A stretch of DNA of 64,000 nucleotides from assembly GCF_046557615.1 (NCBI RefSeq), contig NZ_JBKIII010000003.1:186001-250000 (forward strand), written 5' to 3'. The first letter of the stretch is position 1. Each line of letters opens with the position of its first letter. Below the pieces are notes generated by a model. The model worked only from the letters and a program-made list of their open reading frames with translations. It was not told where the DNA came from and searched no databases. Made by a program: the position numbers and the translations under genes. Positions 15,379-23,982 of this stretch are shown one piece after another. This stretch comes from Haloferax sp046557615 (GTDB lineage Archaea > Halobacteriota > Halobacteria > Halobacteriales > Haloferacaceae).

Positions 15379-15396
15379 GTATACGGAATTGTATAC
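15379..15396. promoter_or_regulatory. GTATAC pair, 12-bp spacing (site 2)
   Basis: Perfect GTATAC at 15379-15384 and 15391-15396, 12 bp apart, about 70 bp upstream of the enoyl-CoA hydratase start and thus just upstream of its promoter region. Confidence 0.4.
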
Positions 15397-15464
15397 TCCA
15401 CTTACGAGCGGGGTCGATTCGGCCGTCGTTAAGTATTAATGGACCGGTGTGAAACTGATAGGCG

Positions 15465-16286
15465 ATGTCTGATACGAACTACGAGACTATCGACTGGTCC
15501 TACGACGAAGAATCCGGACTGGGGCGTATCACGCTCGACCGTCCAAAGGCGATGAACGCCATCAACATCCAGATGCAACACGAACTCATCGACGCCTTCG
15601 ATGCGTTCCAGGCGCTGGACGACGAGGCCGATGGTCTCGCTGTCCGTGCGGTACTCGTCGATGCGGCAGGTGACAAGGCCTTCTGTGCTGGATTGGACGT
15701 CGGTGAGATGACCAACTTCTCGACCTATCACGAGAAAAAGCGAGTCCCCGACCTCTTCTGTGAGATGTGTGCGGCGTTCGAAGAGTACGATGCGCCCGTC
15801 ATCGTCTCTGTCGATGGTCTCTGTCTCGGCGGTGGATTCGAGATTGTGATGTCCTGTGACTTCCGCTTTGCCACCGAAAACGCATCTTTCGGCCAACCTG
15901 AGGTCAACTTCGGTGTCCTCCCTGGCGGTGCCGCAGCACAGCGTCTGACCACCATCGTCGGTGCAAGCCGGGCAAAAGAGATCACGATGACAGGGGACAA
16001 TCTCAGCGCCGCTGAAGTCGCCGAAGACGGTATCCTGACCGACCTCGTTGCCGACAGCGACGAACTCCAAGAGCGAGTTGACGAACTGGCATCGAAACTG
16101 ACGAGCAAGCCACCACTTGCGCTCCGCTCTATCAAGCAAGCTGTCAACATCACGCGCAACGTCGGCTACGACGCTGGTATCGAGTACGGCAGCCACGCGT
16201 GGCCCGCGCTCGCACAATCGGACGACTATGCGAAGGCAATCGATGCGTTCGGCACTGACGAACAGCCACAATTCGAGGGGAAGTGA
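15465..16286 (+). CDS. Enoyl-CoA hydratase/isomerase family protein
   Basis: A 273-residue crotonase-fold enzyme. The oxyanion-hole and catalytic regions are intact: KAFCAGLDVGEM (about 67-78), CLGGGFEIVMSCD with the first Glu (about 127) and FGQPEVNFGVLPGG with the second Glu (about 147). Having both Glu supports a true hydratase. In a Paa context it would act as PaaF/PaaG-type hydratase or isomerase on ring-opened CoA intermediates. The SDR gene follows after 4 nt, so the two form an operon that could carry out hydration then dehydrogenation. Confidence 0.9.
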   Translation: MSDTNYETIDWSYDEESGLGRITLDRPKAMNAINIQMQHELIDAFDAFQALDDEADGLAVRAVLVDAAGDKAFCAGLDVGEMTNFSTYHEKKRVPDLFCEMCAAFEEYDAPVIVSVDGLCLGGGFEIVMSCDFRFATENASFGQPEVNFGVLPGGAAAQRLTTIVGASRAKEITMTGDNLSAAEVAEDGILTDLVADSDELQERVDELASKLTSKPPLALRSIKQAVNITRNVGYDAGIEYGSHAWPALAQSDDYAKAIDAFGTDEQPQFEGK

Positions 16287-16290
16287 GGCC

Positions 16291-17070
16291 GTGACCGCTG
16301 AGTCGGCAGATATCCGTGACGCGTTTGACTTCACTGACAAGACCGTCTGTGTGACTGGAGCGGCCCAGGGTATCGGCGAGGCCGTTGGTGAGGCGTTCGC
16401 CGCACTCGGTGCGAATGTCGTCATCGCCGACCTCGACGAAGAAGGAGCACAAGCCGTCGCAGATCGCCTCACCCAAGAGTACGGTGTCCAATCAGTTGGT
16501 CTCGAAATCGACGTTTCCGAGTACGACGCTGCAGTCGCAATGGTCGAGGCGACTGTCGAGGAGTTCGGTTCACTCGATATCTTGGTCAACAACGCAGGAC
16601 TGGCAGGCGTAAAGCGGTTCCTCGATTCCGAACCTGCCGACTGGGACAAGAAACTCCGTGTCTCACTGTACGGGACGCTCAACTGCACGCACGCCGCGCT
16701 CCCCGGAATGGTCGAACGGAACGACGGTGTCGTCATCAACTACGCGAGTTCCTCCTATCGTGGAAACGACCCCGGACTGGCCGTGTACGGTGCGGCCAAG
16801 GCTGCGAACCGGTCGTTCACCAAGACGATGGCCAAGGAAGTCGGCGGGTCGGGCGTTCGTGTCAACTGTGTCTGTCCGGGCACCGTCGAGACGCCTTCGA
16901 CCACAGAGTGGATAGAGAAGTATCGTGAGAAATTAGGCGAGTCGTACGCACTCGGGCGCGTCGGTCAACCCGAAGAGATTGCGAACGCAGTCGTGTTCCT
17001 CGCAAGCGACGCCGCGAGTTGGATTGCTGGCGAAACCATTCACGTTGACGGCGGCTACATCCGGCGGTAG
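16291..17070 (+). CDS. Short-chain dehydrogenase/reductase (SDR), probable 3-hydroxyacyl-CoA dehydrogenase
   Basis: A 259-residue classical SDR. Visible motifs: TGAAQGIG (nucleotide binding, about 22-29), NNAG (about 100), a Ser in NYASSSY (about 151) and the catalytic YGAAK (about 166-170), ending with GGYIRR. The GTG at 16291, 4 nt after the hydratase stop, gives the normal N-terminus; the longer frame upstream is inside the hydratase gene. Coupled to the hydratase, it probably oxidises a 3-hydroxyacyl-CoA. The substrate is inferred from the operon only. Confidence 0.9.
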   Translation: MTAESADIRDAFDFTDKTVCVTGAAQGIGEAVGEAFAALGANVVIADLDEEGAQAVADRLTQEYGVQSVGLEIDVSEYDAAVAMVEATVEEFGSLDILVNNAGLAGVKRFLDSEPADWDKKLRVSLYGTLNCTHAALPGMVERNDGVVINYASSSYRGNDPGLAVYGAAKAANRSFTKTMAKEVGGSGVRVNCVCPGTVETPSTTEWIEKYREKLGESYALGRVGQPEEIANAVVFLASDAASWIAGETIHVDGGYIRR

Positions 17071-17109
17071 GCACGCAAATTCGTCGAAAAATTTTCGCGT
17101 TTCTGGTCG

Positions 17110-18735
17110 TTACTGCTCGCGTTCGCGGAGCTTCACGCGCTGAATCTTCCCGGTCTCGGTCCGTGGGAGTTCGTCTACGTACTCGACCCGGCGTGGGTAT
17201 TTGTACGGTGCGAGCGTGTTCTTGACGTGATTCTGGAGTGAGTCGGTCAATTCGTCGTTTCCTTCGAACCCGTCTGCGACGATGATGAACGCTTTGACGA
17301 CTTGTCCGCGTTCTTCGTCGGGCACACCGACGACAGCGACCTCCGAGACTTCGTCGCGTTCTTGGAGAACCGCTTCGACCTCTGGGCCGGGGATGTTGTA
17401 GCCGCTGGAGATGATGAGGTCATCTTTCCGTGACTTGTACTCGAGTCGTCCGTCCTCACGGTGGATGTAGATGTCTCCGGGGAGGCTCCATCCATCGACG
17501 AGTGCCTTCCGCTGCTTTTCGGGGCGGTTCCAGTAGGTGATCCCTGTCGGGCCGCGAACGGCGAGCATACCGGCTTCGCCGCGTGGGAGTTCCTCGCCCG
17601 TGTCGGGGTCGATGACCTTACACTCGTATCCTGGGACGGGGTATCCCGTCGCACCGGGGTCGATTTCTTGTCCCTCTCGGTGACTCACGAAGATGTGGAG
17701 CATTTCGGTCGTACCGATGCCGTCGTAAATCTCGACGCCATAACTGTCTTTGAACGCGTTGAACGTGCTGTGAGTCAGTGGTTCACCTGCACTGACTGCC
17801 ATCCGGAGTGAGGACGTGTCGTACTCCTCTGGGGCATCTGGGTATTTCTCGAGGATTTGGTTGTACGCCGTCGGGATCGAGCAGAGAATCGTGATACCAT
17901 GGGCTTCGACGGCTTCGAGCAGGTCACCGGGGGTTGCGTTCTCGACGAGGCTCGTGGTCGCACCGAACCGGAGTGGGAACGTCACCAAGTCACCGTATCC
18001 GTAGGCGAACGGCAGTGGTGGGTTGCCACCGAACACGTCGTCTTCGGTCGGGTTGAGACAGTATTCAGCGTAGCTGTCAGCAGTCGCCAAGAGCTTCCGG
18101 TGAGTGTGGACCGTCCCCTTTGGCTCGCCAGTCGTCCCCGAGGTGTAGAGCATGAGCGCGAGGTCGTCGCGTTCGGTCTCGTAGGCTTCCAGTTCGTCGT
18201 CGGCAGCCGATGTCAGTTCGTCGTAATCCGTGTGGTCGTGTTCGACACCGTTACGCTCGACGACGATGACGTTCTCGACGCTCTCTGTTTTCGGAAGCGC
18301 GAGGTCAATCTCTTCGAGAAGGGCGTCGTAAACGACGACAGTTGATGCCTCAGCGTTATTGATAATGTGGACGAGTTCTGCCGCGCGGAGGAGCTTCATC
18401 GAGGGTAGCGCCACTGCGCCGATTTTCTGGGCGGCGAGACACGCGACGATTGCCTCGGGACGATTCGTGAACCGGACGACTACGCGGTCGCCCGGTTCGA
18501 CGCCCTGTTCGAGCAGACCGTTCCCGAGGCGGTTGACCTGTTCCTGTAGTTCGGCGTACGTGACCTCTTCGTCTTCGAAGCAAATTGCGACGTTGTCCCC
18601 GCGGCCTTCCGAAACGTGTTGGTCGACGAGCTCGGTCGCAACGTTAATCTCCTGTGGATAGTGGGTTTCTGGTAGTGCGTGTACGAGCTGGGGTCCCTCC
18701 TCTGGCAGATATGACTCTGGTATTTTCTCTTGCAT
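17110..18735 (-). CDS. Benzoate-CoA-ligase-like AMP-forming acyl-CoA synthetase
   Basis: A 541-residue ANL-superfamily ligase that makes acyl-CoA, AMP and PPi. Motifs: LMLYTSGTTGEPKGTVHTH (about 193-211), YDGIGTTEML (about 340), and the C-terminal TETGKIQRVKLRE with the catalytic Lys. The pattern NPPLPFAYGYGDLVTFPLRFGAT is typical of the benzoate/2-aminobenzoate-CoA ligase branch, not of PaaK phenylacetate-CoA ligase, which is a shorter, different subgroup. An ATTAATA element about 26 nt upstream of the ATG indicates a leaderless start. It converges on the SDR gene. It may supply the CoA thioester for the neighbouring epoxidase or UbiD genes. Confidence 0.9.
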   Translation of the reverse strand: MQEKIPESYLPEEGPQLVHALPETHYPQEINVATELVDQHVSEGRGDNVAICFEDEEVTYAELQEQVNRLGNGLLEQGVEPGDRVVVRFTNRPEAIVACLAAQKIGAVALPSMKLLRAAELVHIINNAEASTVVVYDALLEEIDLALPKTESVENVIVVERNGVEHDHTDYDELTSAADDELEAYETERDDLALMLYTSGTTGEPKGTVHTHRKLLATADSYAEYCLNPTEDDVFGGNPPLPFAYGYGDLVTFPLRFGATTSLVENATPGDLLEAVEAHGITILCSIPTAYNQILEKYPDAPEEYDTSSLRMAVSAGEPLTHSTFNAFKDSYGVEIYDGIGTTEMLHIFVSHREGQEIDPGATGYPVPGYECKVIDPDTGEELPRGEAGMLAVRGPTGITYWNRPEKQRKALVDGWSLPGDIYIHREDGRLEYKSRKDDLIISSGYNIPGPEVEAVLQERDEVSEVAVVGVPDEERGQVVKAFIIVADGFEGNDELTDSLQNHVKNTLAPYKYPRRVEYVDELPRTETGKIQRVKLREREQ

Positions 18736-18839
18736 CGCGTGACTGAAGCATCAGTATTAATCGTCAAATAGATTGTGGTTGGTGCCATCAAATCAACTCT
18801 TTTTCGGGGCCTCGGTGGGCGTTACGTGGCTTTGTCCGA

Positions 18840-19682
18840 CTATGCCTCGAAGGGTGCAAGCATCTCTGCGGTGAACGTCGTCGGATTTCCTTCGCGGTCG
18901 AAACAGCCGTACTCTGTGACGCCCTGTATCCGAACCTTCCCTTCGGTCCGGAACGTATGGTTGACTCGAACCGTGTCTTCGGTGACCTCCTGCACATCGC
19001 ACTCTACAGCGAGTTCTGAGTTGAATCGGACCGGGGACTTGAACTCCCAGTGCCAGTCGCGGATGCGGAATGGCTGTTTGTCACCGGCGAGTTTAGCCAG
19101 ACTCAGTCCATCGTCCGCGAGATGCGATTCGAGTGCGATGTCAGCAAAGCGTGGGTACTCCTCGAAGTACGCGAGTTCCGAAGATTCGATATGGGGCGAA
19201 TTCACGCTAAAGGTTCCTTCGAACGTTGGGTACGTCTCGTCACTACTCGGCTCTTCGGCGGGCCCGACATCGACGGTTCGTTTTGTTTGGCGTTCTGCGA
19301 GTCGCTCTCGTACACCTGTCGGGTGGGCGAGTGCGCCCCCCTCGGGTGCAATCGTGACGTGTGTCATCTGCGCTGTCGAAAGCGTCTCGCCGTCTCCATC
19401 GGTCATCTCGTATATCAATTTGAGACTCGAGTCACCAACGTGGGTCACGATGACGTCGGCCGAAACTGTCTCACCAAAGGTTGGATATCGATATATGCTC
19501 GTGTCGAGTCCGACGGGTGCATAGGGGATTGCACCGTCGGCAACGAGATCTTCGAACGAATACTCCATCCCACGGGCGAATTCCTGCGTCGAGACGAGTT
19601 GCCAGTCGAAGAACATCGCGCCGTGAACGAGTGGTCCAGCTAGCTCGCCGAAGCGAACGGGATGCTTGTCAATAGTACGCAC
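18840..19682 (-). CDS. Tandem hotdog-domain protein, thioesterase or dehydratase-like
   Basis: A 280-residue protein with two hotdog-like halves (about 1-120 and 145-280); the second contains YFEEYPRFADIALESHL. An ATG at 19715 would add 11 residues, but a strong TATA (TTATATAAT, 19702-19710) lies inside that extension. It is centred 25 nt from the GTG at 19682, so I take 19682 as a leaderless start. The chemistry is either acyl-CoA hydrolysis or hydration. No catalytic motif decides this. It shares orientation with the MaoC gene upstream and the ligase downstream. Confidence 0.7.
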   Translation of the reverse strand: MRTIDKHPVRFGELAGPLVHGAMFFDWQLVSTQEFARGMEYSFEDLVADGAIPYAPVGLDTSIYRYPTFGETVSADVIVTHVGDSSLKLIYEMTDGDGETLSTAQMTHVTIAPEGGALAHPTGVRERLAERQTKRTVDVGPAEEPSSDETYPTFEGTFSVNSPHIESSELAYFEEYPRFADIALESHLADDGLSLAKLAGDKQPFRIRDWHWEFKSPVRFNSELAVECDVQEVTEDTVRVNHTFRTEGKVRIQGVTEYGCFDREGNPTTFTAEMLAPFEA

Positions 19683-19701
19683 GTGTGCGTAATTACCATG
19701 A

Positions 19702-19710
19702 TTATATAAT
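19702..19710 (-). promoter_or_regulatory. TATA box deciding the start of the tandem hotdog gene
   Basis: TTATATAAT on both strands (near-palindromic), 20-28 nt upstream of the GTG at 19682. It would lie inside the coding region if the ATG at 19715 were used, which argues against that start. Confidence 0.6.
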
Positions 19711-19784
19711 AGCATTCAGTTTTCGGCAAGGACGTCGGCATCTCTCGTCTGACAGTTGGGCAGGTGGTCACTTACTACACGACG

Positions 19785-20237
19785 TCATTCGTCTGGGTCT
19801 TTCAGGAAGATGTTCGTCGCCCGCCAATAGACGACTTCCTCGCCGTCTTGGTTCGTCGCCTCCGTTTCAGACGTGATGTATCCACGGTCATCCCGACTGG
19901 TAGACTCAGTCTTTTCGAGAATTCGAACCTCGACCGACACCTCGTCGCCGGGGTAGACTGGATTTCTCCAGCGGAGTTCTTCGAGGCCGAACGACCCCAG
20001 TGTCTCTGTTTCTGCGAGAAATCCATCCACAAGCAACCGCATGCACGAACTCGCCGTATGCCAGCCACTCGCGATGACTCCACCATACATCGTTTCTGCT
20101 GCAATCTCTGGGTCAACGTGAATTGGCTGTGGGTCGTAGCGCTCGGCGAACGCCAACAGTTCTGACCGGTCGGCCTCGTAGGAACCCAAGTCGTGAACAT
20201 CGCCGACAGGGATGTCTTCGTAGTAGCGTAGTGGCAT
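19785..20237 (-). CDS. MaoC-family (R)-specific enoyl-CoA hydratase
   Basis: A 150-residue hotdog hydratase. The D-x-x-P-x-H active-site pattern appears in RYDPQPIHVDPEIA (about 33-46), followed by GGVIASGWHTASSCMRLL. It hydrates trans-2-enoyl-CoA to (R)-3-hydroxyacyl-CoA. TTAATAAG about 27 nt upstream of the ATG indicates a leaderless start. About 100 nt separate it from the tandem hotdog gene, which has its own TATA box. Its partner enzymes are probably the nearby CoA ligase and dehydrogenases. Confidence 0.88.
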   Translation of the reverse strand: MPLRYYEDIPVGDVHDLGSYEADRSELLAFAERYDPQPIHVDPEIAAETMYGGVIASGWHTASSCMRLLVDGFLAETETLGSFGLEELRWRNPVYPGDEVSVEVRILEKTESTSRDDRGYITSETEATNQDGEEVVYWRATNIFLKDPDE

Positions 20238-20316
20238 CGACCAGTACGTCGCGCGAACAGATTAATAAGTGCTTGCGTCAGCGAAGAAACGCCCAAACTG
20301 AGCCTTTGCTTTTATC

Positions 20317-20460
20317 TCAATTCCTCGTCCAGAAGCCGTCTGGGTCGAACTCACGGATGAGCGAGAGTGCTTCATCCGACGGCCTCTCCGTCTCGCCGAC
20401 TGGTTCACCGGTCACATCCTCATGCCGTCTCAAATCAACGGGAAATCGGCGGCAACGTCG
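20317..20460 (-). pseudogene. Possible decayed gene fragment
   Basis: Inside the 400-bp gap a minus-strand frame of 47 codons ends in TGA at 20317. Its last 30 codons (GEPVGETERPSDEALSLIRE then FDPDGFWTRN) show haloarchaeal codon choice and acidic composition, whereas no start with promoter was found. It reads like the C-terminal tail of a lost gene. I do not recognise the family, and chance is possible. Confidence 0.25.
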
Positions 20461-20639
20461 TCAGTCTCTTCGCCGGTAGCGGTCAATCTCTGCACCTTTT
20501 ACACCCCTCTCTGCTACTTCGGCACCCACTAGATTTGAAAATCCTGCGCTTCAACATCTCTCCCTGCTGAAATTTTACTGGCATCACAGACGAGAACACA
20601 CTGCAAAGATTTTTAACGGAGTGAATAATTGTGAACGTC

Positions 20640-21908
20640 ATGGTTAAGCGAAAACTGATGCACAGACGAAACTTTGTGAAGCTAAGTGGTGTCGCGGGCG
20701 CTGGACTCCTCGCCGGATGTACTGGTGGCAGTTCCGATGGTGACTCTGGAGGCTCGGACGGCGGCAACGACGACACGACAGCAGACGGTGGCTCTGGTGG
20801 AGGTTCGAGCGACCCAATCGTTATCGGCTCCCTGCAACCTCTCTCGGGTCCATTCACGCCCTGGGGGAACGCTCACAAGGCAGGATTAGCGTTCGCAATC
20901 GAGGAAATCAACAGTGACGGCGGTGTCCTCGACCGACAACTCGAAATCGTCGAGGCAGACACGAAGAGTGACGCCGCAGCGGCAGACTCGACCTTCCGTC
21001 GCTTCGTCGAACAGGAGAACGCGGTGGCGACGGTCGGCCCCGTCTCTTCTGACGTCGGTATTCGAACTGCACGAACCGCACAGGAACTCGAAGTTCCGAT
21101 GCTCCTGCACATGTCGGGGACGAATCAAGCGATTACCCCCGAGACGACGTACACGTTCCGCGTTGGACTGCTCCCTGCGGCGACGTCGATGCAGGCACAG
21201 GCGAGTCTCGTCGAAGACGCAGGTTACTCGAAAGTCGGCGCAATCATCGGCGACTACGCCTGGGGACGCTCCGTCGAAGAAGGGATTGAGGAATACTTCG
21301 GCACGGATGTCACCATCGAGGCTGCACCGGTCGGTGCAAGTGACTTCAAATCGTTCATTCGGAAGTTCCCAGACGACCTCGAGATGATGGTCGCAACGGG
21401 TCACCCACCGGGGTCACTCACCATCGCTAACCAGATGAACGAACTCGGGTACGCACCAGAGGTTCTCACCGGACCTGGCTTCCCGCCGGGCGTCATCGCG
21501 GGGGCACTCGGCGACCTCGCGTTCGACGGTGGATTCACTCACGTCCACAACACGGACGTGTACAGCGACGAGTTCGCAGAAGTCGCACAGCGATTCGGCG
21601 AAGCAACGGGAAGTCAGTTCGACACGCACACCGCCTACGGGTACGTCTCGGGCAAAATGCTGGCCCAGGCGATCGAGAACGCTGGCTCGGCGGACCCGGT
21701 GGCAATCGGCGACGCAATCCGGAACATCAAGTTCGACACGCTGTTCGCAAACCCAATCGAGTACACAGAGAACGGCGAGCTGAAGAACCAGGTCCAGATT
21801 TACAGTCAACTGACGTCGGAAGCACCTTCGTACTTCCCGGATGGCGATTTCGGCTTCGAAGAGCAGTTCCGAACCGAACCGCTGCCCGCACTCCCAGCAG
21901 ACCAATGA
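20640..21908 (+). CDS. HAAT-type ABC transporter substrate-binding lipoprotein (transporter 1)
   Basis: A 422-residue extracellular binding protein of the branched-chain amino acid (LivJ/K) family. The N-terminus has a twin-arginine signal and lipobox, HRRNFVKLSG then LLAGC, followed by a Ser/Gly/Asp-rich linker as in haloarchaeal Tat lipoproteins. The type I periplasmic fold begins at VIGSLQPLSGPFTPWG. A TTTTTAA element about 27 nt upstream favours the ATG at 20640 over the GTG at 20631. The permeases follow on the same strand. In this catabolic setting the ligand may be an aromatic or other carboxylate; the sequence does not tell. Confidence 0.9.
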   Translation: MVKRKLMHRRNFVKLSGVAGAGLLAGCTGGSSDGDSGGSDGGNDDTTADGGSGGGSSDPIVIGSLQPLSGPFTPWGNAHKAGLAFAIEEINSDGGVLDRQLEIVEADTKSDAAAADSTFRRFVEQENAVATVGPVSSDVGIRTARTAQELEVPMLLHMSGTNQAITPETTYTFRVGLLPAATSMQAQASLVEDAGYSKVGAIIGDYAWGRSVEEGIEEYFGTDVTIEAAPVGASDFKSFIRKFPDDLEMMVATGHPPGSLTIANQMNELGYAPEVLTGPGFPPGVIAGALGDLAFDGGFTHVHNTDVYSDEFAEVAQRFGEATGSQFDTHTAYGYVSGKMLAQAIENAGSADPVAIGDAIRNIKFDTLFANPIEYTENGELKNQVQIYSQLTSEAPSYFPDGDFGFEEQFRTEPLPALPADQ

Positions 21909-21994
21909 TGAGACCATCTGCTCGGTGCAGTACTGTCGCGCCGTCCACCCGTTCGAGTGGGGGTGCTGAACGGTTGGTGATGTCGGAGTCATAA

Positions 21995-22855
21995 ATGGTA
22001 GCGACTAGTACACTACTTGGCATCGCGGTCGATGGACTCGCCTTTGGCGTGTTCCTCGCCTTGCTGGGCGTCGGCATCACGCTCGTCTTTGGCCTCGGTG
22101 AGGTCCTCAACCTCGCTATCGGTACGTTCGCCGTACTGGCGGTACTCGTGGCGACGTTCGCGGTCAACAGCGGCATGGGTCTCGTCGTCGGTGGCGTCGT
22201 CGCGCTCGTTGCAGTTGCAGCATTCGGCTTGCTCGTAGACCGGACGATGCTCTCGCTCGTCTATCGTTCTGAGGGAGAGGAACGTATCCTCCTCGGTATC
22301 TTCACGACACTCGGGTTGACAGTGTTCCTCGACGGTGTCCTCATCAATTACTTCCCGTCGCGGTACACGCTTCCGTTAGACATTGGGACCGTCTCTGTCG
22401 CGGGTGCGTCACTCACCGGGAGTTCGCTCGTCATCATCGCAATCGGGGCTGTCGTCCTCGCCACCTTGTTCGGGTTCTTACGGGGCACGTTCCTCGGGAA
22501 AGCGACCCGCACGGTGTTCCAAGACGAGCGTGGCGCACGCCTCGTTGGTGTCAACCCGCGGCGTATCCGGACGCTCATCTTCGTTCTCTCTGCCGCTGTG
22601 GCAGGTCTCGGTGGGTTAGTCTTCGCCGCTGGTTCGGCAGTTGCGGTGTCGAACGGGTTCCAATTCACGACGTTTGCACTCATTATCTCCATCGTCGGCG
22701 GTGTCCGGAGTTTGGTGGGTGCGATTACCGCAGGCGTCCTCCTCGGACTCGTCAACCAGTTCGCTAACTTCTTCGTCGGGTCGTACATCGCGACGATAAT
22801 CCTGTTTGCGACTGCGATTGTCGTTCTTCTCGTCCGACCGGAGGCGATATCATGA
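21995..22855 (+). CDS. livH: HAAT ABC transporter permease, LivH type (transporter 1)
   Basis: A 286-residue polytopic membrane protein with about eight hydrophobic helices and the LivH-type loop VFQDERGARLVGVNPRRIRTL (about 172-192), which contacts the ATPase. It starts 86 nt after the binding-protein stop and overlaps livM by 4 nt. It forms half of the membrane channel together with LivM. Confidence 0.92.
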   Translation: MVATSTLLGIAVDGLAFGVFLALLGVGITLVFGLGEVLNLAIGTFAVLAVLVATFAVNSGMGLVVGGVVALVAVAAFGLLVDRTMLSLVYRSEGEERILLGIFTTLGLTVFLDGVLINYFPSRYTLPLDIGTVSVAGASLTGSSLVIIAIGAVVLATLFGFLRGTFLGKATRTVFQDERGARLVGVNPRRIRTLIFVLSAAVAGLGGLVFAAGSAVAVSNGFQFTTFALIISIVGGVRSLVGAITAGVLLGLVNQFANFFVGSYIATIILFATAIVVLLVRPEAIS

Positions 22856-23877
22856 GTTCCAGACCAGCACTTCGAACCGAAGTTCGCAACGTCGCTATCG
22901 TTGCGGCGCTGTTCGCACTCGCACCGCTCGTGGTCCTCGGCAGTAGTTACTACGAGAGTGTACTCACACACTTGCTGCTCATCGCGCTGTTCGCCGTCGC
23001 GCTCAACATCGTGTTCGGGCACACGGACCAACTGTTCCTCTTCGTTGGGGGATTAGCTGGCTTCGGAGCCTACACGACGGCACTGTTAGCCGATGCGCTG
23101 GGTATCTCCGCGTGGATTACGTTAGCTGTTGCAGCACTGGCGTGTGGCCTTATCGGCCTGCTCGTCAGTTACGTCTCCGCTAAGCGGAACTTCACGGTCG
23201 TCCTCATCTCGATTCTCACGCTGAACCTGCAACTCGTGTTCAGCGAGATATTCGTGGGTGCCCGTGACATCACCGGCGGTTCGACTGGCTTCCCGTACGA
23301 GTACTTTGGGCTCGATGTCGTCGCTGAGGCGATCGGTATCGAGACGAAACTCGTCCTCTACTACGTCGTATTGCTCTTGCTCGTGGTGACGCTCGGATTC
23401 TACCTCCGTCTCGTCCACTCGAAGTACGGTATCGCATTCGACGCCATCCGAGAGGACGAGGTTGCCGCTGAGTCTATCGGCATCGACGTGGTTCGCTACA
23501 AGACCATCGCTGGATTCGTTGCCGCGTTCCTCATCGGTGTGATTGGTGCATTCTTAGCCCGTGAGTCTGGGTACATCCTCCCGGGTAGCTTCACCTTCCT
23601 CGCCGTGGACGTCATCGTCCTCATCGTCCTCGTCGTCGGTGGCTTGCGAACCACGCTGGGGCCAATCGTCGGCGCCGTCATCATCGTCGGCGTCGAGGAG
23701 TTCCTGAGTTCAGCTCAGAGCCTCCAGTCTTGGCAGTCAGCCATCTTTGGCGCACTCCTCATCGTGCTGTTCCTCTACTTCCGTCAGGGCGTCGTCCGGT
23801 CGGTACAAGACGTACTCGCGGACGTTGGACTCAATAATCGAGAAGGGGGTGGAACAGACGTCGAGAGCGGGCGATAA
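22852..23877 (+). CDS. livM: HAAT ABC transporter permease, LivM type (transporter 1)
   Basis: A 341-residue permease with about eight to ten hydrophobic segments and the coupling loop FDAIREDEVAAESIGIDVVR (about 195-215), characteristic of LivM. It is the last gene of the plus-strand half of transporter 1. The matching ATPase genes lie immediately downstream on the opposite strand, converging, with 105 nt between stops. Confidence 0.92.
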   Translation: MSSRPALRTEVRNVAIVAALFALAPLVVLGSSYYESVLTHLLLIALFAVALNIVFGHTDQLFLFVGGLAGFGAYTTALLADALGISAWITLAVAALACGLIGLLVSYVSAKRNFTVVLISILTLNLQLVFSEIFVGARDITGGSTGFPYEYFGLDVVAEAIGIETKLVLYYVVLLLLVVTLGFYLRLVHSKYGIAFDAIREDEVAAESIGIDVVRYKTIAGFVAAFLIGVIGAFLARESGYILPGSFTFLAVDVIVLIVLVVGGLRTTLGPIVGAVIIVGVEEFLSSAQSLQSWQSAIFGALLIVLFLYFRQGVVRSVQDVLADVGLNNREGGGTDVESGR

Positions 23878-23982
23878 CACCACAAGCAGGCATTCTTTTT
23901 TCGCACTACCGTCGTTCTGTAGACTGTCGAGAAGACAGCGAATAGAGAACGTAAAAAAGTAGCGTCAGCGTCAGCGTCGGCG
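23878..23982. terminator. Convergent terminator region between livM and livF
   Basis: A T6 run (plus strand, about 23897-23902) follows livM and an A6 run (about 23953-23958, T6 on minus) follows livF. Each is the poly-T signal expected for archaeal termination on its strand. The rest of the gap is low-complexity AGCGTC repeats near livF. Confidence 0.5.

Larger units (their letters stand above)
15150..15464. other. Regulatory gap between ferredoxin and enoyl-CoA hydratase genes
   Basis: About 315 bp, more AT-rich than the genes, with no convincing gene. It holds two pairs of GTATAC hexamers (15233/15245 and 15379/15391) and, midway between them, a 22-bp palindrome. On the minus strand one reading frame from about 15451 down to 15121 is interrupted by a single TAA at 15325; a GTG at 15294 could give 57 codons, but it resembles no family I recognise. 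Confidence 0.5.
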
